64,000 nucleotides of DNA from Sclerodactyla briareus (GCA_026419785.1 JAODTK010004343.1:107224-171223), one strand, 5' to 3'. Positions 21,820 through 34,029 are shown, numbered from the stretch's first letter. Numbers and translations: made by a program. Notes: generated by a model not told the origin, from the sequence alone.

Positions 21820-22670
21820 CGAACAACGCCAACACCAGACTGAGCACCACATTTTGATAGATAACTACAAGGGGATGCGGAATGTCACGAAAATGGCAAG
21901 AGTGCAAAAGAATGATGGACAAAGGAATAGCAAACAAGATAAAAAATACTAATAAAATAAAAAAAAAAACTGTTAGGCAAGGTCACTCATAGGAAAGCCC
22001 ACAGAGGAAGAAAGGGGAGGGTCTCAAATGCCAAATGTACTAGGCCATACTAGCATTACACGTGCAGGGTATAGTTAAAATAGTAATAACATCAGGGCAC
22101 TTCTATAGCGCCTTCCCCCCTTAGTGCTGAAAGCTCTTTGGTACGCACTTCGGCAATCCCGAAGAGAGCATGTGGCAGCAGCTCATACATCGGCCAGCTG
22201 TACGATCGTATCATTCATGGTAGTATTCGGTAGGCATCGTTCAAAGTTCTGTTTCAGTGTCATGCTGTTGCCTGTTTTCATGTCACGAATTAACGTGAAG
22301 GTTTTTAGGCGCCATCGTTTCATTTAGAAACCATGCTTCTTAGAAAATAAACCACGGTTTTAAAGTGTAAAAACACTAGTATGCGTTTCTAGTGTACAAA
22401 CAAATGGGGGAGGTGCATAATTGTTGGTAAAACGCGGGCACCTGACGGCTCAGCGTATACGTGCATAGAAAGGGTACACGTGGATGCCCGCGTCCCGCCC
22501 GCCCGCCCGTGTTCATGGAAACACAGCATGATTTGATCATTTGACTTCGTTGCAAGCTGTCGCAATACACAATTCCTTACCATGCGACCATCAAGGCATA
22601 AAGCCAGGTAGCATGGTCTTTTTTCCTACAAGGTTCAATTGTCAACAGTTATATTCCCCTAAGTGCATTC
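21820..22670. other. No clear gene; possible retroelement tail
   Basis: At about 22090-22140, on the minus strand, the wording AAAGAGCTTTCAGCACT then GGCGCTATAGAAG resembles the 3' tails of non-LTR elements elsewhere in the window. No coding part is joined to it that I can see. The rest is unassigned. Confidence 0.3.
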
Positions 22671-22673
22671 TCA

Positions 22674-22855
22674 AGGCAACCCACTTGGGGTTTCCATTTC
22701 CTCTTTTTTCATTACTAAAGACATTAATTCAAATACTCCTCCACATTGACATATTGGAAGAACTACTTCTTTTTTGGTCTTGGCATGTTTGAGGATTTGT
22801 TTGCCTGTTGTTAGAAATTCATCCCTGAGTCTCCTCTTGAGAAAATGAGTCATCT
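22674..22855 (-). CDS. Candidate exon, unknown product
   Basis: A strong acceptor (TTTATTCTCCCACAG) directly precedes ATGACTCAT. The frame then runs for 60 codons (MTHFLKRRLRDEFLTTGKQ, ILKHAKTKKEVVLPICQC) to a TGA. It is Lys-rich at the start and has a C-Q-C-G-G patch. It lies upstream of the ZU5/Death locus on the same strand and could be a 5' exon of it or unrelated. No family recognised. Confidence 0.25.
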
Positions 22856-22892
22856 GTGGGAGAATAAACATGACATGAACTGAAACAGCCAC

Positions 22893-24265
22893 TGCACTAC
22901 CGGACCACCAATTTGCAGAGGGTTAAACTTTTTTCCCAGGATTAATTCACTTCCCTAAATATAACATTGGACAGTTATATTGCAATTACATGACATGCTA
23001 TGGTTTCCACATAATAAGCTACGTATACCCCTTTATGGACCTTGAACCAAATTCCATACATCCAATTATAGTCATGTTTATGACAATTATCATGCGAAAA
23101 TTAATTTTGCAACCTTTGAGCCAGTAGCTCATGTTTGTCTCTAATTACATTTGACTATTAAATCATGAACACCCCATAGCACCCTTACTCCACTCGGGAA
23201 CAATGATTCTTCAGATCGAAAATCCAACCCTTATGTAGGACCATTTTGTAATTTTCCACTACTTAGATCCAATTAGAACCTCTGAGATTAGTTTATGAAC
23301 ACAGTAGTCAAGAATTGTTCACCCAAAGCTCGTTATGTTTCTTCAATGACTCTTGAAGAAACTCAATAATGTTGCGAAACAGACATTTTTCGAGCAAGAA
23401 AGGCAACGTTTACAAAACTGGGATCGATGAATGGAACGGCATCTGGATCATGATAGTTCAACCAACATAATGTAGAAGGTGTTTGGGCAAAGAAATCAGC
23501 TAAAAAGCAGTCGCCTATATATCATTTTGCTTTGAAAAAAAAAAAAAAACAATAGAAGAACAGAAAGATATGGTGTACCCTAGCCAACTTCCCATAGTAC
23601 AACTCATGTGAACAAAAGAAAGTGATTTGATTGATTTTTTCCTACTAACATTTCAGTTTTGGTAAACGACAGTATCCTCCACTTTTCCTCAGTCAAGAAC
23701 TTTACAGGCCTCGATCAGTTGGAGGGAGTTTTTGGTTGTATGGTACCAGGCCTCAATCGATGTCCTATCAATGAGCTGATGTCAGTGGTGCTCTCAGCTG
23801 AGTGGTCTGGATCGGGAAAGAGTCAGCAGTGCTTGCGACTCTCTCAGCTGAGAAGTCTGGACCTGAGCTGTGACCATGTTTTGAAGAGGGCATATATCCC
23901 CTGCAGGGAATGAATATTAGAACATGAAATATAACACAGAAATGTCCTGTCCTGCACGTGTTCACAAGGCTTTGTTTGTCCATGGCTTCACCGAGATGAA
24001 TTGATGTACAGCCGTACATATAGTGGTACATCGTACATAATGGATCACAATAGCTGCTCAATCAGCATAACTGGTTGAATTTGAGCTAAAAACTAGAGGG
24101 CCAATGGTGCAGTGGCTGCAAACCCATAGTTGTGGATGTGTATGACATTTCAACAGCTAGACTACATCACATTCCACAAAATAATTTTCAAGGTACGAGG
24201 TCAAATATGCATATTTCATGTGACTTTTGTAACCTTCATTGATTACAACAAAACGTGGTTGATGA
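22893..24265. other. No clear gene
   Basis: A plus-strand frame at 23659-23913 contains RLSQLRSLDLSCDHV, which looks like one leucine-rich repeat, but there is a single copy and no splice border. An A-run lies at 23536-23550. Otherwise nothing is recognised. Confidence 0.35.
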
Positions 24266-24269
24266 AGGG

Positions 24270-24405
24270 CTATTTTGTTCTGCCAAAATGGAGGGTCTTC
24301 AGGGGTGGTTAGAACTTCTTCCCAAGATGCTCAAAAGCAGGGATATCCCCGTGGCGGTCTACCCGCCCACCCATTGTCTAGTTTTTATGCAAAAATAAGT
24401 AAAGA
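24270..24405 (+). repeat. Tail copy of a dispersed repeat
   Basis: GCTCAAAAGCAGGGATAT, then GGCGGTCTACCCGCC and TTGTCTAGTTTT repeat the end of the element at 28885-29640. The upstream phrase CCAAAATGGAGG is also shared. A reverse-orientation tail lies at 30000-30032. Confidence 0.65.
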
Positions 24406-26035
24406 GTACACGGAAGGAATACGCCAAAAAATTAACATGCAAAAGGCTTTATTTAGTACAATGTACATAATATCACATGCCAGCCTATTACTGTAACTAT
24501 TGGTTACGTTATGTGTTTGCTCATTTCATACACCTACTCAGTCGGAACATAGAGACATTTTCAAATAAACATACATCTCAGGTTCCGACCTATGGTTTCA
24601 CTACATGAATCGCAACATCGGAAAGTCGAAAAATAGGGCTTTCAACGAGTAATATGAGTAATATTGCAAAATCCAATACAATAATCCCAGCAGCTGGAGC
24701 TGCTCACATACTTGCTACTCATGACCGCGCCCTCCCCCAGTACCCCACCCTGTTTTTGCATGTACAACACCGTTAATGCAAGACCTACAATTGTTTTCTG
24801 TTCTACTAAATTACTGAAAACTCTTCCATCCAAACCCATTCATAGTCAGCCCTTTTCCGTCAATCCTAGTTGTTCAAACGTTCATCGGTATCGGCATTGA
24901 CCGATCATAGCATATCGGCATCGTGAACGGTATCGGTAAAATGCTCATCTAGTTACGATCACGAGATACCGATTAAACCCTAACATTGGACAGGCAAAAT
25001 TAACAACATACAACATTTAAAACCGCTCCAAATTATAACACTGTACCAAACACACCACATTAAAATATAACACACATGTGAAGCAAAGTTATCTTGCAAT
25101 TTACATATAGCTTGGCATCCCCCCCCCACCCCCCTCCTCCCCCCGATGATGAACCTCACAAACGATCGTTCATTCAGCCGTCACATACTAGGTTATATGC
25201 TGTGCATCGCGCATCCATACGACACGCCTCAAACTACGATGGCGTGCTACACATAACCATTGCCTCGATTCCGCATGGATACCGAAGCAAAAACGGCTGG
25301 AATTTGATTATAAATGTTCATGTTGAAACATCATTGCTGAAACAATCAGTATAATCGTTTGTTTTTTTTCAGTGAGAATTGGTGAATCATTATTCCATCC
25401 ATTCATGGACCGCTTCCGCTCGAGTGTTTTGGCCGTAATCACAGTGCCAATGCAAAAACACCGTAGACGTTGAGGTGTATGGAAAGATTTCGAGTTGATG
25501 TGAAATGACTGCACGACATGTGTACACACACTCTACCCATGTTGTGTGTGTATGGTGATGCACTCGAAATGAGCCAATAAGTGCCTGTGCTGGCATATGC
25601 ATGCAAAACGGAACATACTTTCAATACGCCGGTGACAAGGTATGAGGGAACTTCCGAATCATTTCGAAAGCGGATTATAATATTTTGTTTCATAGCGGGA
25701 GCCCAAACATATGCATGCAACGAAAAAAACGATGAATCGGATAAGTATTAAATTGAAAACTAAGCTGAATTATGAATACACCTTGCGTGCTTGGAAGGGT
25801 TGTGCGATATTAGAGACGATCGTGGTGTGTCGATGTTCCAAAACACGTGCGTCCCAGGACGCGCGGTCTGAATCTTGTGCGTCCATGGGAATTATCCGTG
25901 CGTCAGGGACAGAAACCCTGAACCGCAGATGAACGCATGCATCTTCTCAGGCTGATGTCAATTCCCGATATAAAAAATGTGCAGAGTGAGTATGACTGCA
26001 TGACAAGTGTGTGTACATGTTACAACTGGACGCCA
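24406..26035. other. No recognisable gene
   Basis: C-rich text at 25118-25146 makes a proline-rich frame. The region 25300-25930 holds several overlapping short frames on both strands with no motif. A short run of related words (CATATCGG, GTATCGG) lies at 24885-24935. Confidence 0.4.
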
Positions 26036-26037
26036 AC

Positions 26038-26120
26038 TGTCCCATTCAGTCATTCGCATGTAGTAGTTAGCAGTCTATGTCCCATCTCAGTCTATTCGCA
26101 CTGTAGTAGTTAGCAGTCGA
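26038..26120. repeat. Direct tandem duplication, about 41 bp
   Basis: The words GTCCCAT, CAGTC, TTCGCA and TGTAGTAGTTAGCAGTC occur twice in succession with only a few changes (units about 26038-26078 and 26079-26120). Confidence 0.8.
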
Positions 26121-26239
26121 GAATTATTTCAGTGAGGTCACACAGAACGTTTATTGAGAGGCCACTGTTAGTTTGTGTATTACATATCCAGTTTGTGCAC
26201 ACGAATCCTCAAGTGTCATACAGTGAACCCTCCCATTGT

Positions 26240-26385
26240 TTCCCCAAAAACAATACTAAGTAAAAGTCCAAGAGTCAAGGACCAAGTCCTCATCATTTCG
26301 AGTCATAGTCAAAGATCAAGTCTTCAACAACCGAATTCCGAGCCAAGTCCAAGTCCTTCTGTCTGAGTATGAGTCCGAGTCCCTA
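26240..26385. repeat. Cryptic AGTC-type simple repeat
   Basis: AAGTCCAAGAGTC, CAAGTCC, GAGTCATAGTC and GAGTCCGAGTCC follow each other, a decayed AAGTCC/GAGTCC minisatellite. A second patch with the same words lies at 26748-26830. The Ser/Pro-rich frames here come from the repeat. Confidence 0.65.
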
Positions 26386-26389
26386 TTGA

Positions 26390-28884
26390 ACATTCGACCA
26401 TTAGCAACAAAAGGGGATAGGCCTAGTAGTGGATTCAAAGTAGCAAGGTATTACAATTAGATGTTACCTCCGCGAAAACTGTATAAGATATTGTTGCACA
26501 GGCCGCCCAAAATCCACACTTCTATTCGCCGTGAGACGAGTTGGAATGTTCCGTTGCTGTGTGATTTGCTATCTATTGCTGAGGGCCGTTTCAACAGGCA
26601 CAGCTTAGTCCCACTTCTACTATTGTTTGACTCCAAAAAAGACAGCACTCTGAGCGACAGTAGTTCATGTTTTTGCTTTCAATGTTAGAATTTTACGTTA
26701 TTCTTCCTAATTTAATTTTCGGGACTTTTGCCAACAATTTTTCGAAGCGTGGGAGTCCCAAGAGTCCGTGTCCGAGTCGTTGAATACCGAGGCCGGGACC
26801 GTGTGGAGACTAAGAGGACTCGATCCTGTATAAGTTGGGGTAGAGGAAGCCTGTTTTTTGACGACATCATAAAGACCGGGAGAGGGAATCCTCCAATCCA
26901 TCCTCTCCCAACACCACCAAATCCACCAAGGAAGACCCTTGGGAGCCCACAAGGCAATTTCACACATGACTATGTGCCTCTGTAATGACCGTTGACCTTG
27001 ACCTTAACAGGGTCAACAATTTCCCAAAGATCAATGAACGTAGGCCAAAGTTAGGCCATCATCCATAACAAGAATGACCGTTTGGGGGTATGTAATGCTC
27101 TTTTAATCAGATGGTACCGCTTAACTCTAAGGTACTCTCTGAAGTTTCATCAAGGAATTAATTGCAAAACAAGCGAAGAGCACCTCGAATTAAGGAAACC
27201 CATTATGACATATAGTTTCAAGACAATCTGAGTGTACTTTTTCGCAGGAGAAAAGAGAGAAACATGTTGATAGTCACACACAAGGGCTATACAGTAGTGC
27301 CCCTCTAATGATTTTTACCTTGAATTTCAATTCAGCCTTCATTTCATGGCCTCCTTCCAGCCACGAATCTACCCATACTGTAGTACTCTATTGTATTGAG
27401 GATATGAAAATACAATTGACATTTTTTTTGTGTTGAAATGAGAATATTAGGTCAAAAATTGGTTCACTTTCGTGGTGGAATAGGTTTCCGTGGCGAAAAC
27501 GATGCACGGCCATCTGTTGCAGAAGAATATGTGAACAAGCTAAGGAAGGGGAATGCACATCAAGTACGATGACACAGTTTCAAGAAAAAATCTAATGAAC
27601 TTTGAAGGAGGAGATACATCTTGAAATTTCACACCCATAAGGCCCACTAATGCCCCCTTCAATGACCTTTGACCTTGCCATCAACAAAGTCAGACTTTTG
27701 TTCCCATTGGTTAAATTACCTGTGCCAAGTTTAGTGAAATTCCCATCAAAAGAAGACTGTTTGGGGCCCAAAAAGGAGAATCCACATTGAGATCTGCTAA
27801 CCATGGTGTCATCCGTATGTGCTGTCCTATCATTGAGTTCATGATCCCATTGTCTTCATTGCCATACCAGTTGCAGAATATGCCAACAATAATCAGGAGA
27901 GCTAGCAAAACGTGATACCAAGGTCTCTTGATTTTGGCCATCTAGGGATCTCTGAAATCTGACAATACCATGGAACCATATTCGATGGTTTGGTAATTAA
28001 AAATGGAAATCCTCTCTACACATAATTAGAGTACAAATACGTGCTGACGAAGCGACAAGTTTCCGGCGTCCAATAGCTTCATATATTTTGTTTATCATGT
28101 TTGGTAATAAAGGTCATGTGTGCTTGGTTTTCTACCATTGGTCAACTCTTAAAGAGTATTGCATGTATGTATTACTTTGTACCAACACAGGGGCCATATC
28201 CCAGTGATATCACTATGTAATGATAGTAGTAAGTAATTAATTCTTGTTAATAGCGTGTTGATCAATGGAAATGATCTAAACTTTACACTAAACAAGGAGG
28301 AGAGAGTGTTGGTGCTAAGCTTTCTATCCAGGAGAGGAATTCCTCCCATGATATTTAAAGCGGGGGGATATCAGAAGTGAAAAGAGAGACTCGCATACAG
28401 AAAACACTGAACAACCCTCCTTTGAGAGGAAATGTCATATGAACAATGTTCTGGGAGAGATTTCAGCAATTAGAAGGGAGAAATTCCTATTTCCTTCCTC
28501 TTAGCGCCAACTCTGGGAGGAAAATACAGTGATGGAGATTAAATCTCACAAAATGATGAAGCACGCGACACTAAAAAATTCCGAACCTAAAATGAGAAAA
28601 CCTAAATACCAAATGCCATGTATAGTTCACATTGGTCAATGACATCTTGCATTTTATTGCTTTGACCCTCCACGCATCCCAATGAAGCACTGTCAGGCCA
28701 ACATTTTAGTGGGTTTATATTCACCCAATCATTACTATCTTTAAAAGCCAATATCAAACAGGAAAAAACTCATATAATCAACATCCAGTGTTACCAGTGC
28801 ACTATTCATTAGACTCCTGAGGGATGAGTGTTTTTACCAACCACAAAATCATACTGTAACAGCTAAACATCATAGGCCCTATAT
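26390..28884. other. No clear gene; TGACCT-bearing repeat fragments
   Basis: Two loosely similar blocks (26990-27180 and 27650-27830) contain GACCTTTGACCTT or GTTGACCTTGACC, then a GTCA-rich phrase and GTTTGGGG. They are diverged members of one dispersed repeat. The frames at 26461-26985 overlap on both strands and show no domain. A minus-strand frame at 27711-27941 has one hydrophobic stretch (LLALLIIVGIFCNW) but no splice borders or family. Confidence 0.4.
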
Positions 28885-29640
28885 GGTGAATCGACCATAT
28901 TATATCCCAGCGACACTGGAAGTGTCCGGGGATATTATGGTTCTGGGTGTGTCCGCCGCCGTCCCAGGCTCCGCCTCCGCCGCACTTTAGTTGTTAGCCA
29001 ATAACTCTTCAAACACTTTATCATCCCGATAATCTGAAACGTGTACACATGTCCACCCTAGTGAAATCTCGATGAGTTCGCAAGTGGGCATCTCTGCAAT
29101 GCAGGGCTGTTAATTTGCAACAATTTATTCGAAATTCTCAAGTGTCTGATTTGAAAGAACCTTTGGTGGGTAGGTACGATCAATTGATCCCGAAAATGTG
29201 GAAGTCCTTTCGAGTCATCGCAGGTCAAATTTGGATAAATTTATCGGGATGGTTCAACTCCGTCCGCTTTGACGAACTCGTGGTTAAGGGACTTTAGTGG
29301 ATCCCCCAAAATGGAGGACATTTCAAGGTCAACGGAGTTCCATTTGCGAATTTATGCGATTCCCAAACTTTGTCAGATTTCATCGAAACTTGGTGGATGG
29401 AGCTACATTTTTCCTCACAAAGTTAGAAGTCATTTCAACGCCATCGTGGGTCAACTTGCCAATTCATCATGGGCCTTTTAGCTTCCATGGATTACTACAG
29501 AACTTGGTGGATGAATTAAGTTTATCTTGGTTTCTGACCAATTGGGGGTCTTTATGGGTTCATAATACTCTTCCAGGATTGCTCAAAAGCGGGGCTAAAC
29601 ACGTGGGCGGGTTTTACGCCGCCTACAAACATGTCTAGTT
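28885..29640 (+). repeat. Dispersed repeat with CCG-rich head
   Basis: The head has GGAAGTGTCCGGGGATATT, TGTCCGCCGCCG and CTCCGCCGCAC, followed by TTTAGTTGTTAGCC. The body carries AACTTGGTGGATG words twice (about 29390 and 29500). The tail is GCTCAAAAGCGGGGC with GGCGGGTTTTACGCC and CATGTCTAGTT. The head-body-tail order suggests one mobile unit, but no transposase or reverse transcriptase frame is present. Open frames inside it follow the repeat. Confidence 0.55.
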
Positions 29641-29999
29641 ATACTGTAGGTGTACCCCATCTGGCAACAAAGGTTGTTTTCATGGATTTTTTGGAAACAA
29701 TCTACAGAATGCTTTAAATTTCTTATTATTGAGTGGGAATTGTTTGTGTGGGGGGGGCGGTCATTAGTACAACTAGTGGTATTCATACCTACCAGAAATG
29801 TTTTGTACAGTGGGTATCTACATTATTCCATCCATGATCAATTTCAGATCTATTCACTCAAATTATATGGTCGTCCAGGTTGGCAACATGGAAGCACTTG
29901 ACATACCCTTCCACCAACACATTTCAGCCCGAGGCCACATTCCCAATTCAGAGATATAATCATAATGAGACAATATATAATAATAATAAAATACTAAAC

Positions 30000-30032
30000 C
30001 CGCCTGGCGGTAACCGCCACTTGATATCCCCA
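30000..30032 (-). repeat. Inverted tail copy of the same repeat
   Basis: Read on the minus strand this gives GTGGGGATATCAAGTGGCGG and then CGCCAGGCGGGTTTAG, the tail words of the 28885-29640 element in opposite orientation. Confidence 0.55.
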
Positions 30033-30037
30033 CTTTG

Positions 30038-31170
30038 AACAATAACCAGTTTCTATTTTTTTTGCCTTTTAACTTTTAATAAGCCCATGTTATCAAGACT
30101 CAACCTTTAACCACATGACCACCCCGACAGAGTCAAATTGATGGTTCAGAGGTCACATCACAGCAGTCAAAACAATTATATCACAATGGGAACACTGGCC
30201 AGCCTTCACAATATTCATTCTCCGATTACAGCCAGAAAACAGTTTTTTTGCCCCTAATGACCTTGAATGACCTCTAATGACATGGCAGGTTTTCTAGTAA
30301 ACTTGTAACTCTCCCATGTATACATCCACTCCTAGAGCATTTTGGCATCTGAATTACCGCCCGTGCCTTCTTGGCCAAAAAATCTTAAAAAAAAATCATT
30401 TTTGACCCCTTACGTGACCTTTATACGCTTCAAATGACATGGCGGTTTTTTAAAAATTGTTACTCTCACATGTGATGCACCCTCCTGAAGCATATTGCCT
30501 TCCAATGAACACGCTAATGTTTATTGCGAAAAAGCTATTAATTACACTTGACCCCTTGTCAAATACCAAAGTATGCGTACCGAGGATCGAAGCGGGAGTT
30601 GGTTTTCCTCCATAAAGCCACCAAGTCATCACATATCCAAAATAACCAGTTTCCCTATTTTTTTGGGCCCGTAACTCTTAAATAAGCACATTTATCAAGA
30701 CTCAACCTTAACCACATGACCATCCGAAAGAGGTCAAATTGAGGTCAGAGGTCACGCACTGCATGTCAACAATTATATACAATGCGGAACCTCCAGCCGC
30801 ACAAATGTTCAATTCTCCGATTAGGCCAGAAAACAGTTTTGACCCCTAAGTGACCTTGATGACCTTTAATGACAGCAGTTTTTTTAATGAAATGTCAACT
30901 CTCATTTGATACACATCACTCCTAGGGAGCATTTTGCATTCTGATGAACACCCGTACTATTGCCAAAAGTACTAAAATCAGTTTTTGACCCAGACGTGAC
31001 CTTTGATGACCTTCAATGACATGGCGGCTCTTATAAAAATTGTTACTGACTCTCCAGTGCTCATCCACTCCTAGTCGCATATTGCATTCCAATGAACACG
31101 CCTAATTTAATTGTCGAAAAAGCTATAAATTAAAAACTTTGACCCCTTGTAACTAAAAATTACAAAACAT
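30038..31170. repeat. Two tandem units, about 550-600 bp
   Basis: Unit 1 (30038-30640) and unit 2 (30643-31170) share, in order, AATAACCAGTTTC, TTATCAAGACTCAACC, ACCACATGACCA, CAATTATAT, TCTCCGATTA, GCCAGAAAACAGTTTT, GATGACCTTTAATGACA, CACTCCTAG and GACATGGCGG. Each unit has internal near-repeats (TGACCTTGATGACC, CACTCCTAG), so the basic period may be about half. Noncoding. Confidence 0.75.
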
Positions 31171-31582
31171 TTGCCCTCGGATGACCTGAACTGCCCCCAT
31201 GTTTTTCGGGACCATTGTCATCACCCTGAGTACCAAGGTTTCGTTTACATCGTACAAACTTTAAATTTACTAAAATCACAAAGCAGAAGGCAGCGAACTT
31301 ACGGTAACCATTTCTTCGAAGCATCCGAGATCTCCATGGTCAACCCTGTAACCAAGTTTCAGCTGAATCGAGTAAAGCGTTGGAGAGTTATCGCGCTAAA
31401 CGCGAAAATCTTCCGGCGGCGGCGGCGGACCGCGTCTGACACACTAAAGCAAAACCGTAATAGCCCCGAAGTGGGATATAATAATAATAAAACAATAATC
31501 AACATAAAATAATAATATAAAATAACCCTTTTAAAGCGCTGCTGCTTTCGAGACCGTAGCTCTGTACACAAACCAACAAACA
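31171..31582. other. Tail of the tandem block
   Basis: The text GGAGAGTTATCGCGCTAAACG and then CTTCCGGCGGCGGCGGC at 31382-31430 resembles the closing part of tandem repeats such as the one just upstream, followed by AT-rich ATAATAATAA. The open frame at 31171-31512 is read through this repeat and is not taken as a gene. Confidence 0.45.
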
Positions 31583-32300
31583 CAGCCAGAAAGCCAAGCG
31601 GCTAAGTGATTCCATGACCTCTTTCTTACAACCTATACCATACACAAGACAATGTGAGATTGTAGCACATATGGGCAACATACTTCTGACAAATTTTCCA
31701 ATTTTTTTCCCAACCCTTATAGGGTTTCCTGTTACTCTTGATGAGGGAACGCACACTAAATTTCAAGGTTTCAGACTTTGACCTCGGGTGACCTCAAATG
31801 CCCTTGACCTGACGCCAAACACTAGGGGTCCATGTACTCTCATGGGGAACACCCGTGACCACCGTATAGAAGCCTAATCTAGCCCAGTGGAAGGGGTCAA
31901 ATTATCTTTTTACAAGCCACAATTGGCAAACTATTGACTTGTTCACAAATTTTTGTTTTTTGACCAAAATTCACCCCTACGCGAACCTAAAACACTAGGG
32001 TTACGTGCTACCCCTAAGAAAGCTAACACACACCAAATTTTTCAACACTCTCTGACCAAACCATTCTTGACTTATTGTGTTTACAAATTTTCAGATTTGG
32101 CCTGGACCCAAACTATAGGGGTTTCCTGTAACTCCATCTTTCTTAGTGAACCACTTCCAAGTAGACTTCATCCATCCAGGTAGGGTGGATTTATCGTGTT
32201 TACAGCTGGGCGTCACATACGGACACACACACATACACACTGTCATGACTTTATAGATTCCTCTGACTTCGTTTAAGGAATCAGAAAGAGCGCTCCCACC
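31583..32300 (+). repeat. Composite repeat, copy 4
   Basis: Opening CCAGAAAGCCAAGCGGCTA and GTGATTCC, about two units (TTTCAGACTTTGACCTC, CATGGGGAAC, TTATTGTGTTTAC), and closing GGGCGTCACATACGGACAC with CACACTGTC. Both ends match the other copies, so the copy looks complete though diverged. Confidence 0.7.
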
Positions 32301-32420
32301 CATAAGTAGTATCTTCTTCAAAGCTACACGTAATGTTGCAAGGGGGCATACCCTAACCTCCCGGGCAACCTATTCCACATGGGGAGAGCCATACTTGGGG
32401 GGGGTCTACCCGAATTCACA

Positions 32421-33056
32421 AGGTTTGATGTTCCCAGGGTCCCGATGTTCCCCCCTTTTTGGTTATATTTTAATGATCCATTAATTTTACTGTTTCGTTG
32501 TTCCCATGGTTCGATGTTACCCGAGGTTCAATGTTCCCAGAGTTCGATGTTCCCGAGGTCCTATGTTCCCAAGGTCAGAGTTCCCATGGTGCATATTAAT
32601 GTTTCGTATATTTTAATGATCCATGATTTTACGTTTTCTCTCAAGAATCTCAATTTTGAATCTTGAGTAACAGCACCAGCAACCCCCCCCCCCCTCCTAA
32701 AGACTATCCTTAACCTAGGTTCACGTTACCACGCTGAAGAATTACAAGAAATGCTAACAATACGATGACCGATACATTTGAGCAAACACACCGGACGCAC
32801 GTGTCGTTCCTACACCTGTGAACATGCAGTTGTAAAAGATAGGCCGTCTGAAAAATAAGATAATAGCCGTTTTTATATAGCGCTCAACACTATTTTATGT
32901 CCCTACCTATGCAAAACCGCCAGATCAAACCCTGGGAACATCGAACCCTTACCCTGGGAACATCGAACCTGGGAACATTGAACCTTTGGAACATCGAACC
33001 TGGAACATCGAACCTGGAACATTGAACCCTGGAACATTGAACCTGGGAACATTGAC
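32421..33056. repeat. Minisatellite in both orientations
   Basis: 32421-32593 holds copies of GTTCGATGTTCCCAGG-type words, about 15-16 bases each. 32926-33056 holds about nine copies of the reverse complement, CCTGGGAACATCGAA. The two arrays could pair as stems with a loop of about 330 bases. The loop carries a TATATAGCGCTCA phrase (32876-32890) like non-LTR tails, and a C-run at about 32682-32696. Confidence 0.8.
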
Positions 33057-34029
33057 CATAGCCCCGACTGGATAATACCCTTGCATCAGCAGACTTAACG
33101 AGTTCCCACGTATGCTTTGGCTCCTCCGACCGGGTGTTGTCGGAAGCTAAGCTCGTCTGACAGGACAGTATACAGTAGTGTTACAAGGTCAGGGGAAGGT
33201 GGGAGCCAAGAAGTTTACACTTAAATACTATTAACAACACCTTGAAGGATGTTCTGCATCTGACTGAATCCAATTATCTGAACGGATACAGACAGACAAT
33301 TTTTAGAGGCCTGCCCAGTTCTGAATTCGTGGTAAGTCTGAAAGCACTCGCATTGCACCCAAAGGTAACACCTCACTGCACATATAGGGACCGACAAACA
33401 ACAGCTAACCTACAGCATTACTAAGTGCCATACAGTTAGACAGTATACATGTATGTCCCTAAACAAAATTTAGACCTTAATACTGTTCCTCATTTCACTC
33501 TCTATTATTTATAGAACCGCTGTAGGCTGTACATGTGCAATGTTACATGTAAATGTGTGCAATACGTACATGTGTACATGTGTGCTGAACATGTGTGGCT
33601 GTACCTGTGTGCAATAATTCTCATGTTTACGTCCCACGTATATACTGCGTCGGCACTATGTCCTATACTCAACTAGGCTACTCATGTGTTATGAGGCCTT
33701 ATCCCTATTTGTGCAAGTTGTAACAACATCATAATTTATCTCACTTCAATCATTAAAGATATGACCCCGGCTATCATAGTCGACTGCAGTTTCGAAAGAA
33801 TTTGGTGCAACGCATGAATCTAATTTTCCACGATTCAGTACCACCAATTCTGTACATTTTGACCGTGTTGTTTTAATATTTTATGAGGCCTTGTTGTTTT
33901 CATTTTTTACATTACCTAGTCCACATGTTGATATGTATGTATGTACATGCAAGACTCACTTGACACAAACTTACCCCTCACGCATTAAAATAAAACTGTC
34001 ATTATGAAAATAAATCTGGTGCTATTTGT
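33057..34029. other. No recognisable gene; ACATGT-rich patch
   Basis: A weak 5S rRNA-like stretch lies at 33090-33200 (see findings). 33440-33610 is rich in TACATGTG words, a decayed simple repeat. The frame at 33242-33424 has no motif. Confidence 0.4.

Noticed and set aside
23780-23880. RLSQLRSLDLS, like a leucine-rich repeat
   Set aside because: Only one repeat is readable, in a frame with no splice borders; a duplicated CTCTCAGCTGAG word explains part of it.
32926-33056. Regular 15-bp repeats, considered as a CRISPR-like array
   Set aside because: There are no unique spacers; the copies abut each other, so it is a minisatellite, and the genome is animal.
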